A stretch of 64,000 nucleotides of DNA from JBBIRW01 sp037441565. GTDB lineage: Bacteria > Desulfobacterota > JBBIRW01. The stretch is from contig JBBIRW010000003.1 of the NCBI GenBank assembly GCA_037441565.1, positions 62,001 through 126,000 of the forward strand. Reading direction: 5' to 3'. The notes under the pieces were generated by a model that had not been told where the DNA came from, searched no databases, and worked only from the letters and a program-made list of their open reading frames with translations. The stretch's first letter is position 1. Each line of letters opens with the position of its first letter. The position numbers and the translations under genes were made by a program. Positions 43,992 to 53,171 of this stretch are shown in pieces.

Positions 43992-45080
43992 TTAATCTAA
44001 AGAAGCAATCCTCTCTATCTCCTCCCTTATGACCCTTCCCATCTGCCTCGTTCCAACAAGGATGCACCCATCCTCCCATATATCCTTTGTCCTGTATCCC
44101 TTCTCAAGTACCCTTTCAACTGCACTCTCTATCAAACGGGCATATGCTGGAAGACCCATGGAATATTCAAGGAGCATGGCTGCAGAAAGTATCGTTCCTA
44201 TGGGATTTGCAATATCCATACCCGCGATATCGGGTGCACTTCCATGAACAGGCTCATAAAGGGATGTCCTTCCACCAAGGCTTGCTGAAGGAAGCATACC
44301 TATGGAGCCTGTCAGCATGGCTGCCTCATCACTTAAGATATCACCAAAGAGGTTTGTTGTAAGTATAATATCAAATCTACGGGGATTTCTAATGAGCTGC
44401 ATGGCGCAGTTGTCCACATACATATGATCAAGCTCGATATCTGGATAGTCCCTGTGGACCTCTGAGACTGTTCTCCTCCAGAGCTCTGTTGATTCAAGCA
44501 CATTTGCCTTGTCAACCGATGTAACTTTCTTCCTCCTCCCCCTTGCAATCTTGAAGGCAACCTCTGCAATCCTCCTTATCTCCTCAGTTGTATATACCAT
44601 TGTGTTTACACCCTTTTTTGATCCATCAGGCATTGGAAATACCCCTCTTGGCTCTCCAAAATACACATCCCCTGTAAGTTCCCTGACAACGATTATATCT
44701 GTTCCCTCTATGACATCCTTCCTTAAGGTTGATGCATTTACAAGGGGGGTGAATAGCTTTGCAGGTCTTAGATTTGCGAAAAGACCCAGTCCCTTTCTCA
44801 ATCCCAGAAGAGCCCTTTCAGGTCTTATGGAAAAATCGAGGTTATCCCATTTCGGACCACCAACAGCACCCAGCAACACTGCATCACTCTTCTTAACAAT
44901 CTCCATTGTCTCATCTGGAAGGGGCTTTCCTGTTCTGTCAATGGCATCCCCACCAACTGCACCTTCGATAAACTCAACATCTTTTTTACAGATTCTAAAG
45001 ATAAGCCTTAGAACCTCAACTGCCTCACGGGTAACCTCAGGGCCAATACCATCTCCACCAAGCACCGCAATTCTGAACAT
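43992..45080 (-). CDS. leuB: 3-isopropylmalate dehydrogenase
   Basis: NAD-dependent oxidative decarboxylation in leucine synthesis. From the ATG at 45080 the protein has 362 residues and begins FRIAVLGGDGIGPEV; AGAGG stands just before it. An upstream in-frame start at 45140 would overlap leuD by 56 bp and add 20 non-conserved residues, so it is rejected. Metal/substrate blocks RELTGDVYFGEPRG, DHMYVDNCAMQL and GSAPDIAGMDIANP are intact. Confidence 0.97.
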   Translation of the reverse strand: MFRIAVLGGDGIGPEVTREAVEVLRLIFRICKKDVEFIEGAVGGDAIDRTGKPLPDETMEIVKKSDAVLLGAVGGPKWDNLDFSIRPERALLGLRKGLGLFANLRPAKLFTPLVNASTLRKDVIEGTDIIVVRELTGDVYFGEPRGVFPMPDGSKKGVNTMVYTTEEIRRIAEVAFKIARGRRKKVTSVDKANVLESTELWRRTVSEVHRDYPDIELDHMYVDNCAMQLIRNPRRFDIILTTNLFGDILSDEAAMLTGSIGMLPSASLGGRTSLYEPVHGSAPDIAGMDIANPIGTILSAAMLLEYSMGLPAYARLIESAVERVLEKGYRTKDIWEDGCILVGTRQMGRVIREEIERIASLD

Positions 45081-45084
45081 GCCT

Positions 45085-45576
45085 CTACCCCATCTTTTTC
45101 TTAATATATGCCATGAGACCATCAGCCTCAAGGAGCTCAAGCATGAATGATGGGATTGGCTTGATGGAAAATGCCATTCCCTTTGTTATATTTACTATCT
45201 TTCCTCCTGGAAGGTCAACCTCAACAAGATCACCTGTCTCTATATTATCGGGTGCCTCTTTTGATTCCAGAAGGGGGAGGCCAAGGTTAAAGGCATTCCT
45301 GTAAAAGATCCTTGCAAAGCTCTTTGCAATGATGCAGGAAATACCGCAGGCCTTTATAGAAACAGGGGCATGCTCCCTCGATGATCCACATCCAAAATTC
45401 TCACCTGCAACAATTATATCCCCGCTTGAAACCTTCTTCGGGAAATCAGGATCGATCCCCTCCATGCAGTGAATAGCAAGTTCAGATGGATCCGTGGTAT
45501 TGAGGTATCGGGCAGGTATAATAATGTCCGTGTCTATATTGTCTCCAAAGGTGTGTGCCCTTCCTTTTAAAAACAT
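45085..45576 (-). CDS. leuD: 3-isopropylmalate dehydratase, small subunit
   Basis: Swivel-domain subunit of isopropylmalate isomerase. At 163 residues it is the compact archaeal-type LeuD rather than the about 200-residue enterobacterial form. NFGCGSSREHAP is the conserved substrate-binding loop, and ARYLNTTDP precedes it. It stops 4 bp before leuB and starts 11 bp after leuC. Confidence 0.96.
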   Translation of the reverse strand: MFLKGRAHTFGDNIDTDIIIPARYLNTTDPSELAIHCMEGIDPDFPKKVSSGDIIVAGENFGCGSSREHAPVSIKACGISCIIAKSFARIFYRNAFNLGLPLLESKEAPDNIETGDLVEVDLPGGKIVNITKGMAFSIKPIPSFMLELLEADGLMAYIKKKMG

Positions 45577-45587
45577 TGTTATCCCCC

Positions 45588-46853
45588 TTATAGACCAAGC
45601 TCCTCAGGACTCCCGATCCTCCCCAGTATACTTGAGGCTGCAGCAATTGCAGGATTTGAAAGGTAAACTTCACTTCCAGGATCACCCATCCTTCCTATGA
45701 AGTTCCTGTTCGTTGTTGCAATTGCCCTCTCCCCCTTGGCAAGAACACCCATATGTCCTCCAAGGCATGGCCCGCATGTTGGGGGGCCGATCACAGCACC
45801 TGCCTGAAGGAATATGTCTATAAGCCCCTCCTGGAGTGCCTGATTATAAATTTCCGGTGTCGATGGGATTATAATAAGGCGGAGATATGGTGCTTTTCTG
45901 CGCCCTTTGAGGATCTCAGCAGCAATTCTCAGATCCTCAATCCATCCATTGGTGCATGACCCTATAAATACTTGATCTATAGGGATATTTCCTACTTCAG
46001 AAATACCCTTTACATTTGATGGAAGATGGGGAAACGCAACCTGAGGCTCGATCCTTGATACATCATATTCCTTAATCTCGCAGTAGTTTGCATCGGTATC
46101 ACTCTGATAGCACTTAAAGGGTCTCCTTGCCCTTCCCTTTACATATTGCAAGGTCTCCTCATCCGGTGCAAATATTCCGTTCTTTGCACCGGCTTCAACT
46201 GCCATATTTGCCATAGCAAATCTATCAGACATCTTCAACGATAAAATCGCCTCTCCTGTAAATTCCATTGCCTTGTAAAGAGCACCATCAACACTTATAT
46301 CACCAATTGTGAAGAGTATCAGATCCTTTCCATAAACCCATCTCTTTCTTTTCCCGTAATAGATAAACTTCATGCTCTCGGGGACCTTAAGCCATATTTC
46401 CCCTGTTATCATAACAGCAGCAAGGTCCGTGCTTCCAACACCCGTTGAAAATGCACCCAGTGCGCCGTAGGTGCATGTGTGGCTGTCAGCACCTATAACA
46501 AGATCCCCTGGAAGCACAATCCCCTTTTCTGGAAGAAGTGCATGCTCAATGCCGGCTTCCCCGATCTCATAATAGTGAAGGATCCCATGCTCCCTCGAGA
46601 ATTCTCTCAATAGCTTTGAAAGCTCTGCTGATTTTATATCTCTGCTTGGAACAAAATGATCGGGGATAAGTGCAATCTTTTCCGGATCAAAAACCCTCCT
46701 CGCTCCTATCTTCCGGAATTCCTTTATGGCAAGGGGAGCAGTTATATCATTTCCAAGTGCGAGATCAACCCTCGCACTGATGAGTTCACCCGGCTGGACC
46801 TCCTTCAGCCCTGCATGTTCAGCAAGTATCTTCTCAGTAATAGTCATCCCCAT
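45588..46853 (-). CDS. leuC: 3-isopropylmalate dehydratase, large subunit
   Basis: 4Fe-4S aconitase-family subunit. The 421-residue length matches the archaeal-type LeuC/HacA group rather than the about 465-residue enterobacterial form. Cluster ligands appear in FIGSCTNGWIEDL and GPTCGPCLGGHMGVL; GADSHTCTYGALGAFSTG is also typical. Paired with a compact leuD. A homoaconitase-like side activity cannot be excluded, but the leuA-leuC-leuD-leuB order supports leucine synthesis. Confidence 0.96.
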   Translation of the reverse strand: MGMTITEKILAEHAGLKEVQPGELISARVDLALGNDITAPLAIKEFRKIGARRVFDPEKIALIPDHFVPSRDIKSAELSKLLREFSREHGILHYYEIGEAGIEHALLPEKGIVLPGDLVIGADSHTCTYGALGAFSTGVGSTDLAAVMITGEIWLKVPESMKFIYYGKRKRWVYGKDLILFTIGDISVDGALYKAMEFTGEAILSLKMSDRFAMANMAVEAGAKNGIFAPDEETLQYVKGRARRPFKCYQSDTDANYCEIKEYDVSRIEPQVAFPHLPSNVKGISEVGNIPIDQVFIGSCTNGWIEDLRIAAEILKGRRKAPYLRLIIIPSTPEIYNQALQEGLIDIFLQAGAVIGPPTCGPCLGGHMGVLAKGERAIATTNRNFIGRMGDPGSEVYLSNPAIAAASSILGRIGSPEELGL

Positions 46854-46854
46854 A

Positions 46855-48393
46855 TCAGGAACTACCCCTTAATTCCTTTATTGTATTCTTTATATACTCA
46901 AGTTTGTTAAGTGCATTTATGTATGCCTCTGCGCTCGCAACTATTATATCCACATGTGCACCGTGGCCAACTACGGTAAATCCACTCTCTTCAAGCTTCA
47001 CAGTAACCTCACCCTGTGCATCGGTTCCTCCTGTGATCGCCTTTACCTGATAACTCACAAGCTTACTCGAGGTATTTGTAATCTTTGCAATTGTCTGATA
47101 TGTTGCATCAACAGGTCCAACGCCAAATCCGGCATCCTGAACCTCCTTTCCATCGATCTCCATCTTTACTGTTGCTGTTGGAACAGCCTGTGTGCCACTT
47201 ACAACATTTAGATAAACGAGTTTGTATTTTTCTGGCCACTTCAATGTTTCCTGTGTAACTATAGCAATAAGATCTTCATCGTATACAATTTTTTTCTTAT
47301 CAGCAATACTCTTGAATCTTTCAAATGCCTTATCCAGCTCTTCATCGCTTAAATCAAAACCCAGTTCCTTCATCTTCTGCTTGAATGCATGTCTTCCTGA
47401 ATGCTTCCCCATAACAAGTGTGCTCTTTGGAATGCCCACCTCCTCCGGCTTCATTATCTCATATGTGAGCTTCTCCTTAAGTACGCCATCCTGGTGAATC
47501 CCTGCCTCATGGGCAAAGGCATTTCCACCAACTATAGCTTTATTTGGAGGAACATGGATGCCAGTAATCTGACTCACCAGCCTACTTGTGGGATATATCT
47601 GCTCAGTTACAATCTGCGTTTCGAAGTTAAGAAAATCCCTTCTTGTCTTTATCGCCATGACCACTTCTTCAAGTGATGTATTTCCTGCTCTCTCTCCTAT
47701 TCCGTTTATCGTGCACTCAATCTGTCTTGCCCCATTGAGTACAGCCATGAGTGAATTCGCAACAGCAAGACCAAGATCATCATGACAGTGCGTGCTTAAA
47801 ACTGCTTTATGAATATTTGGAACATGTTCCCTGATGTATCTGATTAACTCTCCATACTCAAGCGGGATAGCGTAACCCACTGTGTCGGGAACATTTATAA
47901 CCGTTGCCCCCTCATCGATGACAGCCGTAAAAACCTGGCAGAGAAAATCCCTGTCAGATCTTGTAGCATCCTCAGCAGAGAACTCCACATTCTCACAGTA
48001 TTTTTTCGCATACCTTACAGCCTTCACAGCATCCTCAAGGACCTGTTCCCTTGTTTTCCTCAATTTATATTTCATATGGATATCGGAAGTTGCGATGAAT
48101 GTGTGTATGCGTGGTTTGCGTGCATATTTCAATGCCTCCCATGCCCTGTCGATATCCTTAAAATTGGCACGACACAATGCAGCGATCTCTGGCTTTCTCA
48201 CAGTTTGTGCAATCCTCTTGACTGCTTCAAAATCACCCTCTGACGAGATGGGAAAACCAGCCTCTATCACATCAACATTGAGTCTCTCAAGCTGCTGAGC
48301 CACAAGAAGCTTTTCCTCAATGTTCATACTTGCACCCGGGGACTGCTCCCCATCCCTTAGTGTTGTGCAAAAGATAGCTACTTTCTCAGGCAT
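46855..48393 (-). CDS. leuA: 2-isopropylmalate synthase
   Basis: Commits 2-ketoisovalerate and acetyl-CoA to leucine synthesis. The 512-residue protein has the HMGL-like barrel (TTLRDGEQSPGASM, STHCHDDLGLAVANS, GNAFAHEAGIHQDG) and the C-terminal LeuA regulatory domain (about residues 380-505) responsible for leucine feedback. GGGAGG stands before the ATG. Citramalate synthase is related, but sequence blocks and neighbours favour LeuA. Confidence 0.95.
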   Translation of the reverse strand: MPEKVAIFCTTLRDGEQSPGASMNIEEKLLVAQQLERLNVDVIEAGFPISSEGDFEAVKRIAQTVRKPEIAALCRANFKDIDRAWEALKYARKPRIHTFIATSDIHMKYKLRKTREQVLEDAVKAVRYAKKYCENVEFSAEDATRSDRDFLCQVFTAVIDEGATVINVPDTVGYAIPLEYGELIRYIREHVPNIHKAVLSTHCHDDLGLAVANSLMAVLNGARQIECTINGIGERAGNTSLEEVVMAIKTRRDFLNFETQIVTEQIYPTSRLVSQITGIHVPPNKAIVGGNAFAHEAGIHQDGVLKEKLTYEIMKPEEVGIPKSTLVMGKHSGRHAFKQKMKELGFDLSDEELDKAFERFKSIADKKKIVYDEDLIAIVTQETLKWPEKYKLVYLNVVSGTQAVPTATVKMEIDGKEVQDAGFGVGPVDATYQTIAKITNTSSKLVSYQVKAITGGTDAQGEVTVKLEESGFTVVGHGAHVDIIVASAEAYINALNKLEYIKNTIKELRGSS

Positions 48394-48414
48394 AATTCCT
48401 CCCTTTCTATTTAA

Positions 48415-49191
48415 TCAATTGGTAAGATCCCTTCTCTCGAGAACCTTTTTTGGAAGGGTCCTTCCTTTCCATAATAACCTGATGATACCCTCTGCAGGAC
48501 CAGAAATGACATAAAGAGATGAGATTATAAAGAGTATAAGATATGGTTCAGCTACAATAATAAAAATCAGCAATACAAGAGCAACAAGGGTTTCAAAGGG
48601 CTTCTTTCTTAAAAGCTGGAAGTCCTTGAAACTATGATAACGTATGCTACTTACCATAAGAAATGCGAGTACGTATATCGTAACAAGAATAATCAGATAT
48701 CTGAATTGACCTGATAGTTTAAAATGATTCACAAACAGATACATAGTTGCAATAAAACTTGCAGCAGCAGGTATAGGGAGTCCTCTGAAACCCTTACTCT
48801 CAGATGTATAAAACTGGACGTTGAAACGTGCCAGTCTTAATGCCCCGCATGCAGTATAAAGAAATATCGCAGCCCAACCCCATCTTCCATATGGCTTAAG
48901 TGCCCATATATAAACAAAAATTGATGGCGCAATTCCGAAGCTCACAAGATCAGCAAGGGAATCATACTCCACACCGAATCGGCTTGTGGAGTTTGTAAAA
49001 CGTGCTATCCTTCCATCTACACCATCAAATACCACCGCGCCAAGTATTGCTATGGCTGCATTATAAAGATCTCCTTTTATCGAAAGGACTATTGAATAAA
49101 GTCCAAGATATAGACTGCATGTTGTGAGCAGATTGGGAAGAATATATACACCTCTTTTCCAGCCCAACTTTTCCCTTTTTGCCCTCATCAT
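48415..49191 (-). CDS. pssA: CDP-diacylglycerol-serine O-phosphatidyltransferase
   Basis: Integral membrane CDP-alcohol phosphotransferase making phosphatidylserine. The signature D-G-x2-A-R-x8-G-x3-D-x3-D is intact in the segment that begins DGRIARF (near residue 58). About seven to eight membrane helices, 258 residues. It overlaps psd by 4 bp; together they make phosphatidylethanolamine. Confidence 0.95.
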   Translation of the reverse strand: MMRAKREKLGWKRGVYILPNLLTTCSLYLGLYSIVLSIKGDLYNAAIAILGAVVFDGVDGRIARFTNSTSRFGVEYDSLADLVSFGIAPSIFVYIWALKPYGRWGWAAIFLYTACGALRLARFNVQFYTSESKGFRGLPIPAAASFIATMYLFVNHFKLSGQFRYLIILVTIYVLAFLMVSSIRYHSFKDFQLLRKKPFETLVALVLLIFIIVAEPYLILFIISSLYVISGPAEGIIRLLWKGRTLPKKVLERRDLTN

Positions 49192-49853
49192 TGCCAGTAT
49201 CCTATTATTGTTTTTCCACCTTTTACCTTCTGCCCAACCATTACATTGATTGAAATCCCATCGGGAAAATAGAGTTCAACCCTCGATCCAAAGCATATTA
49301 TTCCAAAACGATCACCCGCTCTCAGCACATCACCCGGTGATGCATAACATACTATCCTTCTTGCTATCTTTCCCGCTATCTGTTTAAGAACAATCCTTCT
49401 TCCCTCCCTATCCTCTATAACCATGCAGTTTCTCTCATTCCTTTCGCACAGAATGTTATTATCTGCCCTGAAAAACATTCCAGGGATATAACGAATTGCG
49501 GCTATCTTTCCCTCTACAGGGGATCTGTTAACATGAACATCTGCAAGTGACATAAAGATAGATATCTTCAGGGCCTTCTCCTTTATAAGATCTTTCTCTT
49601 CCGCCATTGCTATCTCCACAACCCTTCCATCAGCTGGGGAAAGGATCAATCCATCACTGTAATCTATCTTCCTGCTGGGATTTCTGAAAAAGAGGATTAT
49701 AAAACCCTCTATTACTGCAATGATATAAAAAAGATACGACCAGCCTTTAAAATAACTCAGAATTAAAATCAGGCTTCCAGCTGCCAAAAGCGGGTAAGCA
49801 GGTCTTGCAATGGGACCCCTCAGTTTTCTATCTACATCACCAGTTGTTAACAT
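49188..49853 (-). CDS. psd: Phosphatidylserine decarboxylase proenzyme, short form
   Basis: A pyruvoyl enzyme that converts phosphatidylserine to phosphatidylethanolamine. The short, archaeal-type form of about 221 residues has one or two N-terminal membrane helices, SPADGRVVEI, ADVHVNRSPVEG and the self-cleavage Gly-Ser in CFGSRVELYFP. ATG at 49853 is chosen; a TTG at 49877 would overlap ilvC and add eight residues. Confidence 0.94.
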   Translation of the reverse strand: MLTTGDVDRKLRGPIARPAYPLLAAGSLILILSYFKGWSYLFYIIAVIEGFIILFFRNPSRKIDYSDGLILSPADGRVVEIAMAEEKDLIKEKALKISIFMSLADVHVNRSPVEGKIAAIRYIPGMFFRADNNILCERNERNCMVIEDREGRRIVLKQIAGKIARRIVCYASPGDVLRAGDRFGIICFGSRVELYFPDGISINVMVGQKVKGGKTIIGYWQ

Positions 49854-49854
49854 T

Positions 49855-50871
49855 TCAATTCTTTCTTCTGTCAACAAGCCTCCCCTTTGAAAGCCAGCTC
49901 ATCATACCTCTAAGCTGAGCACCCACTCTTTCGATCAGATGCTCCTCACCCCTTTTTGTTAGGGCATTAAAAACAGGCCTTCCCACTTTGTTCTCCAGTA
50001 TCCACTCCCTTGCAAATTGACCTGTCTGGATCTCATGGAGTATCTTCTTCATCTCCTGCCTCACATTTTCATTAATGACCCTTGGTCCCCTTGTGAGATC
50101 TCCATACTGGGCGGTATTGCTTACAGAATACCTCATATTGCTTATTCCACCCTCATAAATCAGATCAACGATCAGTTTCAATTCATGCAGACACTCAAAA
50201 TATGCAAGCTCGGGAGGATATCCTGCCTCAACAAGGGTCTCAAATCCCGCAAGGATAAGCGCAGTTACCCCCCCGCAGAGCACGGTCTGCTCCCCAAACA
50301 GATCAGTTTCCGTTTCGTCCTTGAATGTTGTCTCAATTACGCCCGCCCTTGTGCATCCAAGCGCCCTTGCATATGCAAGCGCAACGTCCCTTGTGTCTCC
50401 TGAGGGATCGTTGTGGATTGCTATCAGTGCAGGAACCCCTGCACCCTTTGTAAACTCATGCCTTACGAGATGACCGGGTCCTTTCGGCGCAACCATAAAA
50501 ACATTTACATCACTGGGTGGTATGATCTGGCCAAAATGGATGTTAAATCCGTGCGCAAAAGCTATATACTTTCCCTTTGTAAGATGTGAAGAGATCTCTT
50601 TTGAATATACATCAGCCTGAACCTCGTCAGGAAGAAGGATCATTATTATATCAGCCTGCTTCGAGGCCTCACTAACAGTTAGAACCTTCAAACCAGCTTT
50701 TTCGGCTTTTGACCAGGACTGACCCCCTTTCCTCAATCCAACGACAACATCGATGCCACTGTCCTTAAGATTCAATGCATGCGCATGTCCCTGCGATCCA
50801 AATCCTATAACGGCAATCCTTTTCCCCTTTATACGTGAGATATCAGCATCATTATCATAATAGATACGCAT
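49855..50871 (-). CDS. ilvC: Ketol-acid reductoisomerase
   Basis: Class I NAD(P)H enzyme of valine/isoleucine synthesis. The 338-residue protein has VIGFGSQGHAHALNL, the cofactor loop near LRKGGQSWSKA, and acidic metal-binding blocks FKDETETDLFGEQ and EGGISNMRYSVS. It follows ilvN by 24 bp. Confidence 0.98.
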   Translation of the reverse strand: MRIYYDNDADISRIKGKRIAVIGFGSQGHAHALNLKDSGIDVVVGLRKGGQSWSKAEKAGLKVLTVSEASKQADIIMILLPDEVQADVYSKEISSHLTKGKYIAFAHGFNIHFGQIIPPSDVNVFMVAPKGPGHLVRHEFTKGAGVPALIAIHNDPSGDTRDVALAYARALGCTRAGVIETTFKDETETDLFGEQTVLCGGVTALILAGFETLVEAGYPPELAYFECLHELKLIVDLIYEGGISNMRYSVSNTAQYGDLTRGPRVINENVRQEMKKILHEIQTGQFAREWILENKVGRPVFNALTKRGEEHLIERVGAQLRGMMSWLSKGRLVDRRKN

Positions 50872-50895
50872 TGCTATTACCTCCTATCCATATAT

Positions 50896-51444
50896 TCAAG
50901 CTGCCTCGCCTGACCTTCCCCTCACCTTATGCACCTCTGGTGACAGAACCTTCGATCCCCTCGATAGTGCAACCTTTCCTGTCCTAACAAGCTCCTTTAT
51001 ACCCAGAGGTCTTAACAGCTCTATGAATGCAGAAATCTTATTTTCATCACCTGTTATCTCTATCGTGTATGTTTCAGGCGATACATCAACAACCTTTGCC
51101 CTGAATATATCCACAATCCTCAATATTTCCGCCCTGGTATCCTCTCTTGCATTAACCTTTATTAACACGAGCTCCCTCTCAAGATAATCCTCTCCGGTGA
51201 AGTTCTGAACCTTTATTACTGTTATCATCCTGTTGAGCTGCTTGAGTATTTGCTCGATGATCTGTTCGTCCCCCCTTGTTACAATCGTCATTCTTGAAAC
51301 GGTTGGATCATGTGTCTCAGCAACACATAAGCTATCTATGTTATATCCCTTCGCACTGAAAAGTCCTGCAACTCTGGACAGAACCCCAAACTCATTTTCC
51401 ACAAGCATGGATATTATGTGTTTTTCGTTTTTCTTATCCGTCAT
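50896..51444 (-). CDS. ilvN: Acetolactate synthase, regulatory subunit
   Basis: Activates IlvB and confers valine inhibition. The 182-residue, long (IlvH-like) form has an N-terminal ACT domain (HIISMLVENEFGVLSRVAGLFSARGYN-type pattern, here with SAKGYNIDS) and a C-terminal ACT-like domain. It lies 12 bp after ilvB. Confidence 0.96.
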   Translation of the reverse strand: MTDKKNEKHIISMLVENEFGVLSRVAGLFSAKGYNIDSLCVAETHDPTVSRMTIVTRGDEQIIEQILKQLNRMITVIKVQNFTGEDYLERELVLIKVNAREDTRAEILRIVDIFRAKVVDVSPETYTIEITGDENKISAFIELLRPLGIKELVRTGKVALSRGSKVLSPEVHKVRGRSGEAA

Positions 51445-51456
51445 AAACCCTCCCTC

Positions 51457-53154
51457 TCATGCAAGCAGCATCTTGCTCAATGGTGCACCAGCTGGAACCA
51501 TTGGATAAACACACTCATATGGATCCACAACAAAATCTACAATAACAGGCCCTGGTGTATCGATTGCCTTCCTGATAACATATTCCACTTCATCTGGCTT
51601 CGTTGCCCTCAATCCTGTTGCACCATAAGCCTCGGCAATTTTAACATAATCAGGCGATACCCTCAGATCAACCTGCGAATATCTCTGTCTGAAGAAAAGC
51701 TCCTGCCACTGTCTGACCATTCCAAGATACCTGTTATTTATGATAAAAACCTTAACAGGCAGGTTGTACTGAACAGCGGTTGCCATCTCCTGAATATTCA
51801 TCTGTATACTTCCATCCCCTGCAACATCAATTACAAGTTTATCAGGGAATGCAACCTGTGCACCGATCGCTGCAGGAAATCCATAACCCATTGTTCCGAG
51901 ACCCCCAGATGTCAGAAGTGCCCTGGGTTTGTTAAATTTATAATACTGAGCAACCCACATCTGGTGCTGACCAACATCCGTTGCAATAATGGCCCTCCCA
52001 TTTGTGAGCTCGTATATCTTTTCCATGACGAACTGCGGCTTGAGAGGTCCTTCTCCCTGCTTGTAGGATAGCGGATGGGCAACCTTCCATTTTTCTATCT
52101 GTTCATGCCACTCCTCCAGCGATACCCTGTATTCTTGTATAACCTTCTCATCTTCCTTGTCTAAGAGGTCAAGCATCTTTTTAAGAACATTTTTTGCATC
52201 TCCTACGATAGGAATATGCACAGGTATATTCTTGCTTATGGAACTGGGATCTATATCTATATGGATTATCGTTGCACCTGTTGCAAACTCATCAAGTTTA
52301 CCTGTTACTCTGTCGTCAAATCTTGCTCCAATGGCAATTATAAGATCGCTGTGAATCATTGCCATGTTTGCCCAGTATGTCCCGTGCATTCCGAGCATTC
52401 CAAGAAACAGCTCGTGTGTTCCCGGGAATCCACCAAGTCCCATAAGTGTATTTGTTACAGGAATATGCAACCTTTCAGCAAAAGCCGTGAGCTCTTCGGA
52501 TGCCTCTGACCAGATAATACCCCCGCCTGTATAGAGAACAGGCCTTTTTGCGCTGAGTATTTCCTTAAGTGCCCTCTTTATCTGGCCTATATGTCCTTCA
52601 TAGTTGGGATTGTAACTCCTTATATGTACCTTTTCCGGATATTGAAACTCTGTTGATGCCATTATCACATCCTTTGGAAGATCAACAAGGACAGGCCCCG
52701 GTCTTCCTGACCTTGCAATATAAAAAGCCTCCCTTATGATCCTTGCAAGATCCTTAACATTTTTCACAAGAAAATTATGCTTTGTGCATGGCCTTGTTAT
52801 ACCGACTATATCCGCTTCCTGAAAGGCATCATTCCCAATAAGGGCTGTTGGCACCTGCCCTGTAAAAACAACAATAGGTATTGAGTCCATGTATGCCGTT
52901 GCAATTCCAGTTACTGTATTGGTTGCCCCTGGACCTGATGTTACAAGCACCACACCGACCTTTCCTGTTGCCCTTGCATATCCATCAGCCATATGAACTG
53001 CAGCTTGTTCATGTCTCACAAGCACATGTTTTATAGGTGAATCGTAAAGTACATCATAAATATGGAGAACGGCGCCTCCGGGAAGACCGAATATTGTATT
53101 AACCCCTTCCCTGAGGAGGCATTCAACAAATATCTCTGCACCTGTTTTCTTCAC
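51457..53154 (-). CDS. ilvB: Acetolactate synthase, catalytic subunit
   Basis: TPP-dependent condensation of two pyruvates, or pyruvate and 2-ketobutyrate. The 565-residue protein has the catalytic Glu in VRHEQAAVHMADGYARATG, the FAD-region block, and the TPP motif starting GDGSIQMNIQEMATA and ending with NN. Full length. It opens the ilvB-N-C set just after ilvD (18 bp). Confidence 0.97.
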   Translation of the reverse strand: MKKTGAEIFVECLLREGVNTIFGLPGGAVLHIYDVLYDSPIKHVLVRHEQAAVHMADGYARATGKVGVVLVTSGPGATNTVTGIATAYMDSIPIVVFTGQVPTALIGNDAFQEADIVGITRPCTKHNFLVKNVKDLARIIREAFYIARSGRPGPVLVDLPKDVIMASTEFQYPEKVHIRSYNPNYEGHIGQIKRALKEILSAKRPVLYTGGGIIWSEASEELTAFAERLHIPVTNTLMGLGGFPGTHELFLGMLGMHGTYWANMAMIHSDLIIAIGARFDDRVTGKLDEFATGATIIHIDIDPSSISKNIPVHIPIVGDAKNVLKKMLDLLDKEDEKVIQEYRVSLEEWHEQIEKWKVAHPLSYKQGEGPLKPQFVMEKIYELTNGRAIIATDVGQHQMWVAQYYKFNKPRALLTSGGLGTMGYGFPAAIGAQVAFPDKLVIDVAGDGSIQMNIQEMATAVQYNLPVKVFIINNRYLGMVRQWQELFFRQRYSQVDLRVSPDYVKIAEAYGATGLRATKPDEVEYVIRKAIDTPGPVIVDFVVDPYECVYPMVPAGAPLSKMLLA

Positions 53155-53171
53155 TGATGTCTCCTCCTGAA

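Noticed and set aside
45081..45140. Longer LeuB beginning at 45140
   Set aside because: It would overlap leuD by 56 bp and adds residues with no family match; the ATG at 45080 has its own Shine-Dalgarno.
48165..48181. TGGCACG-like sequence in leuA, considered as a sigma-54 promoter
   Set aside because: The -12 element lacks TTGC, and the site is inside coding sequence on the strand opposite to the genes.
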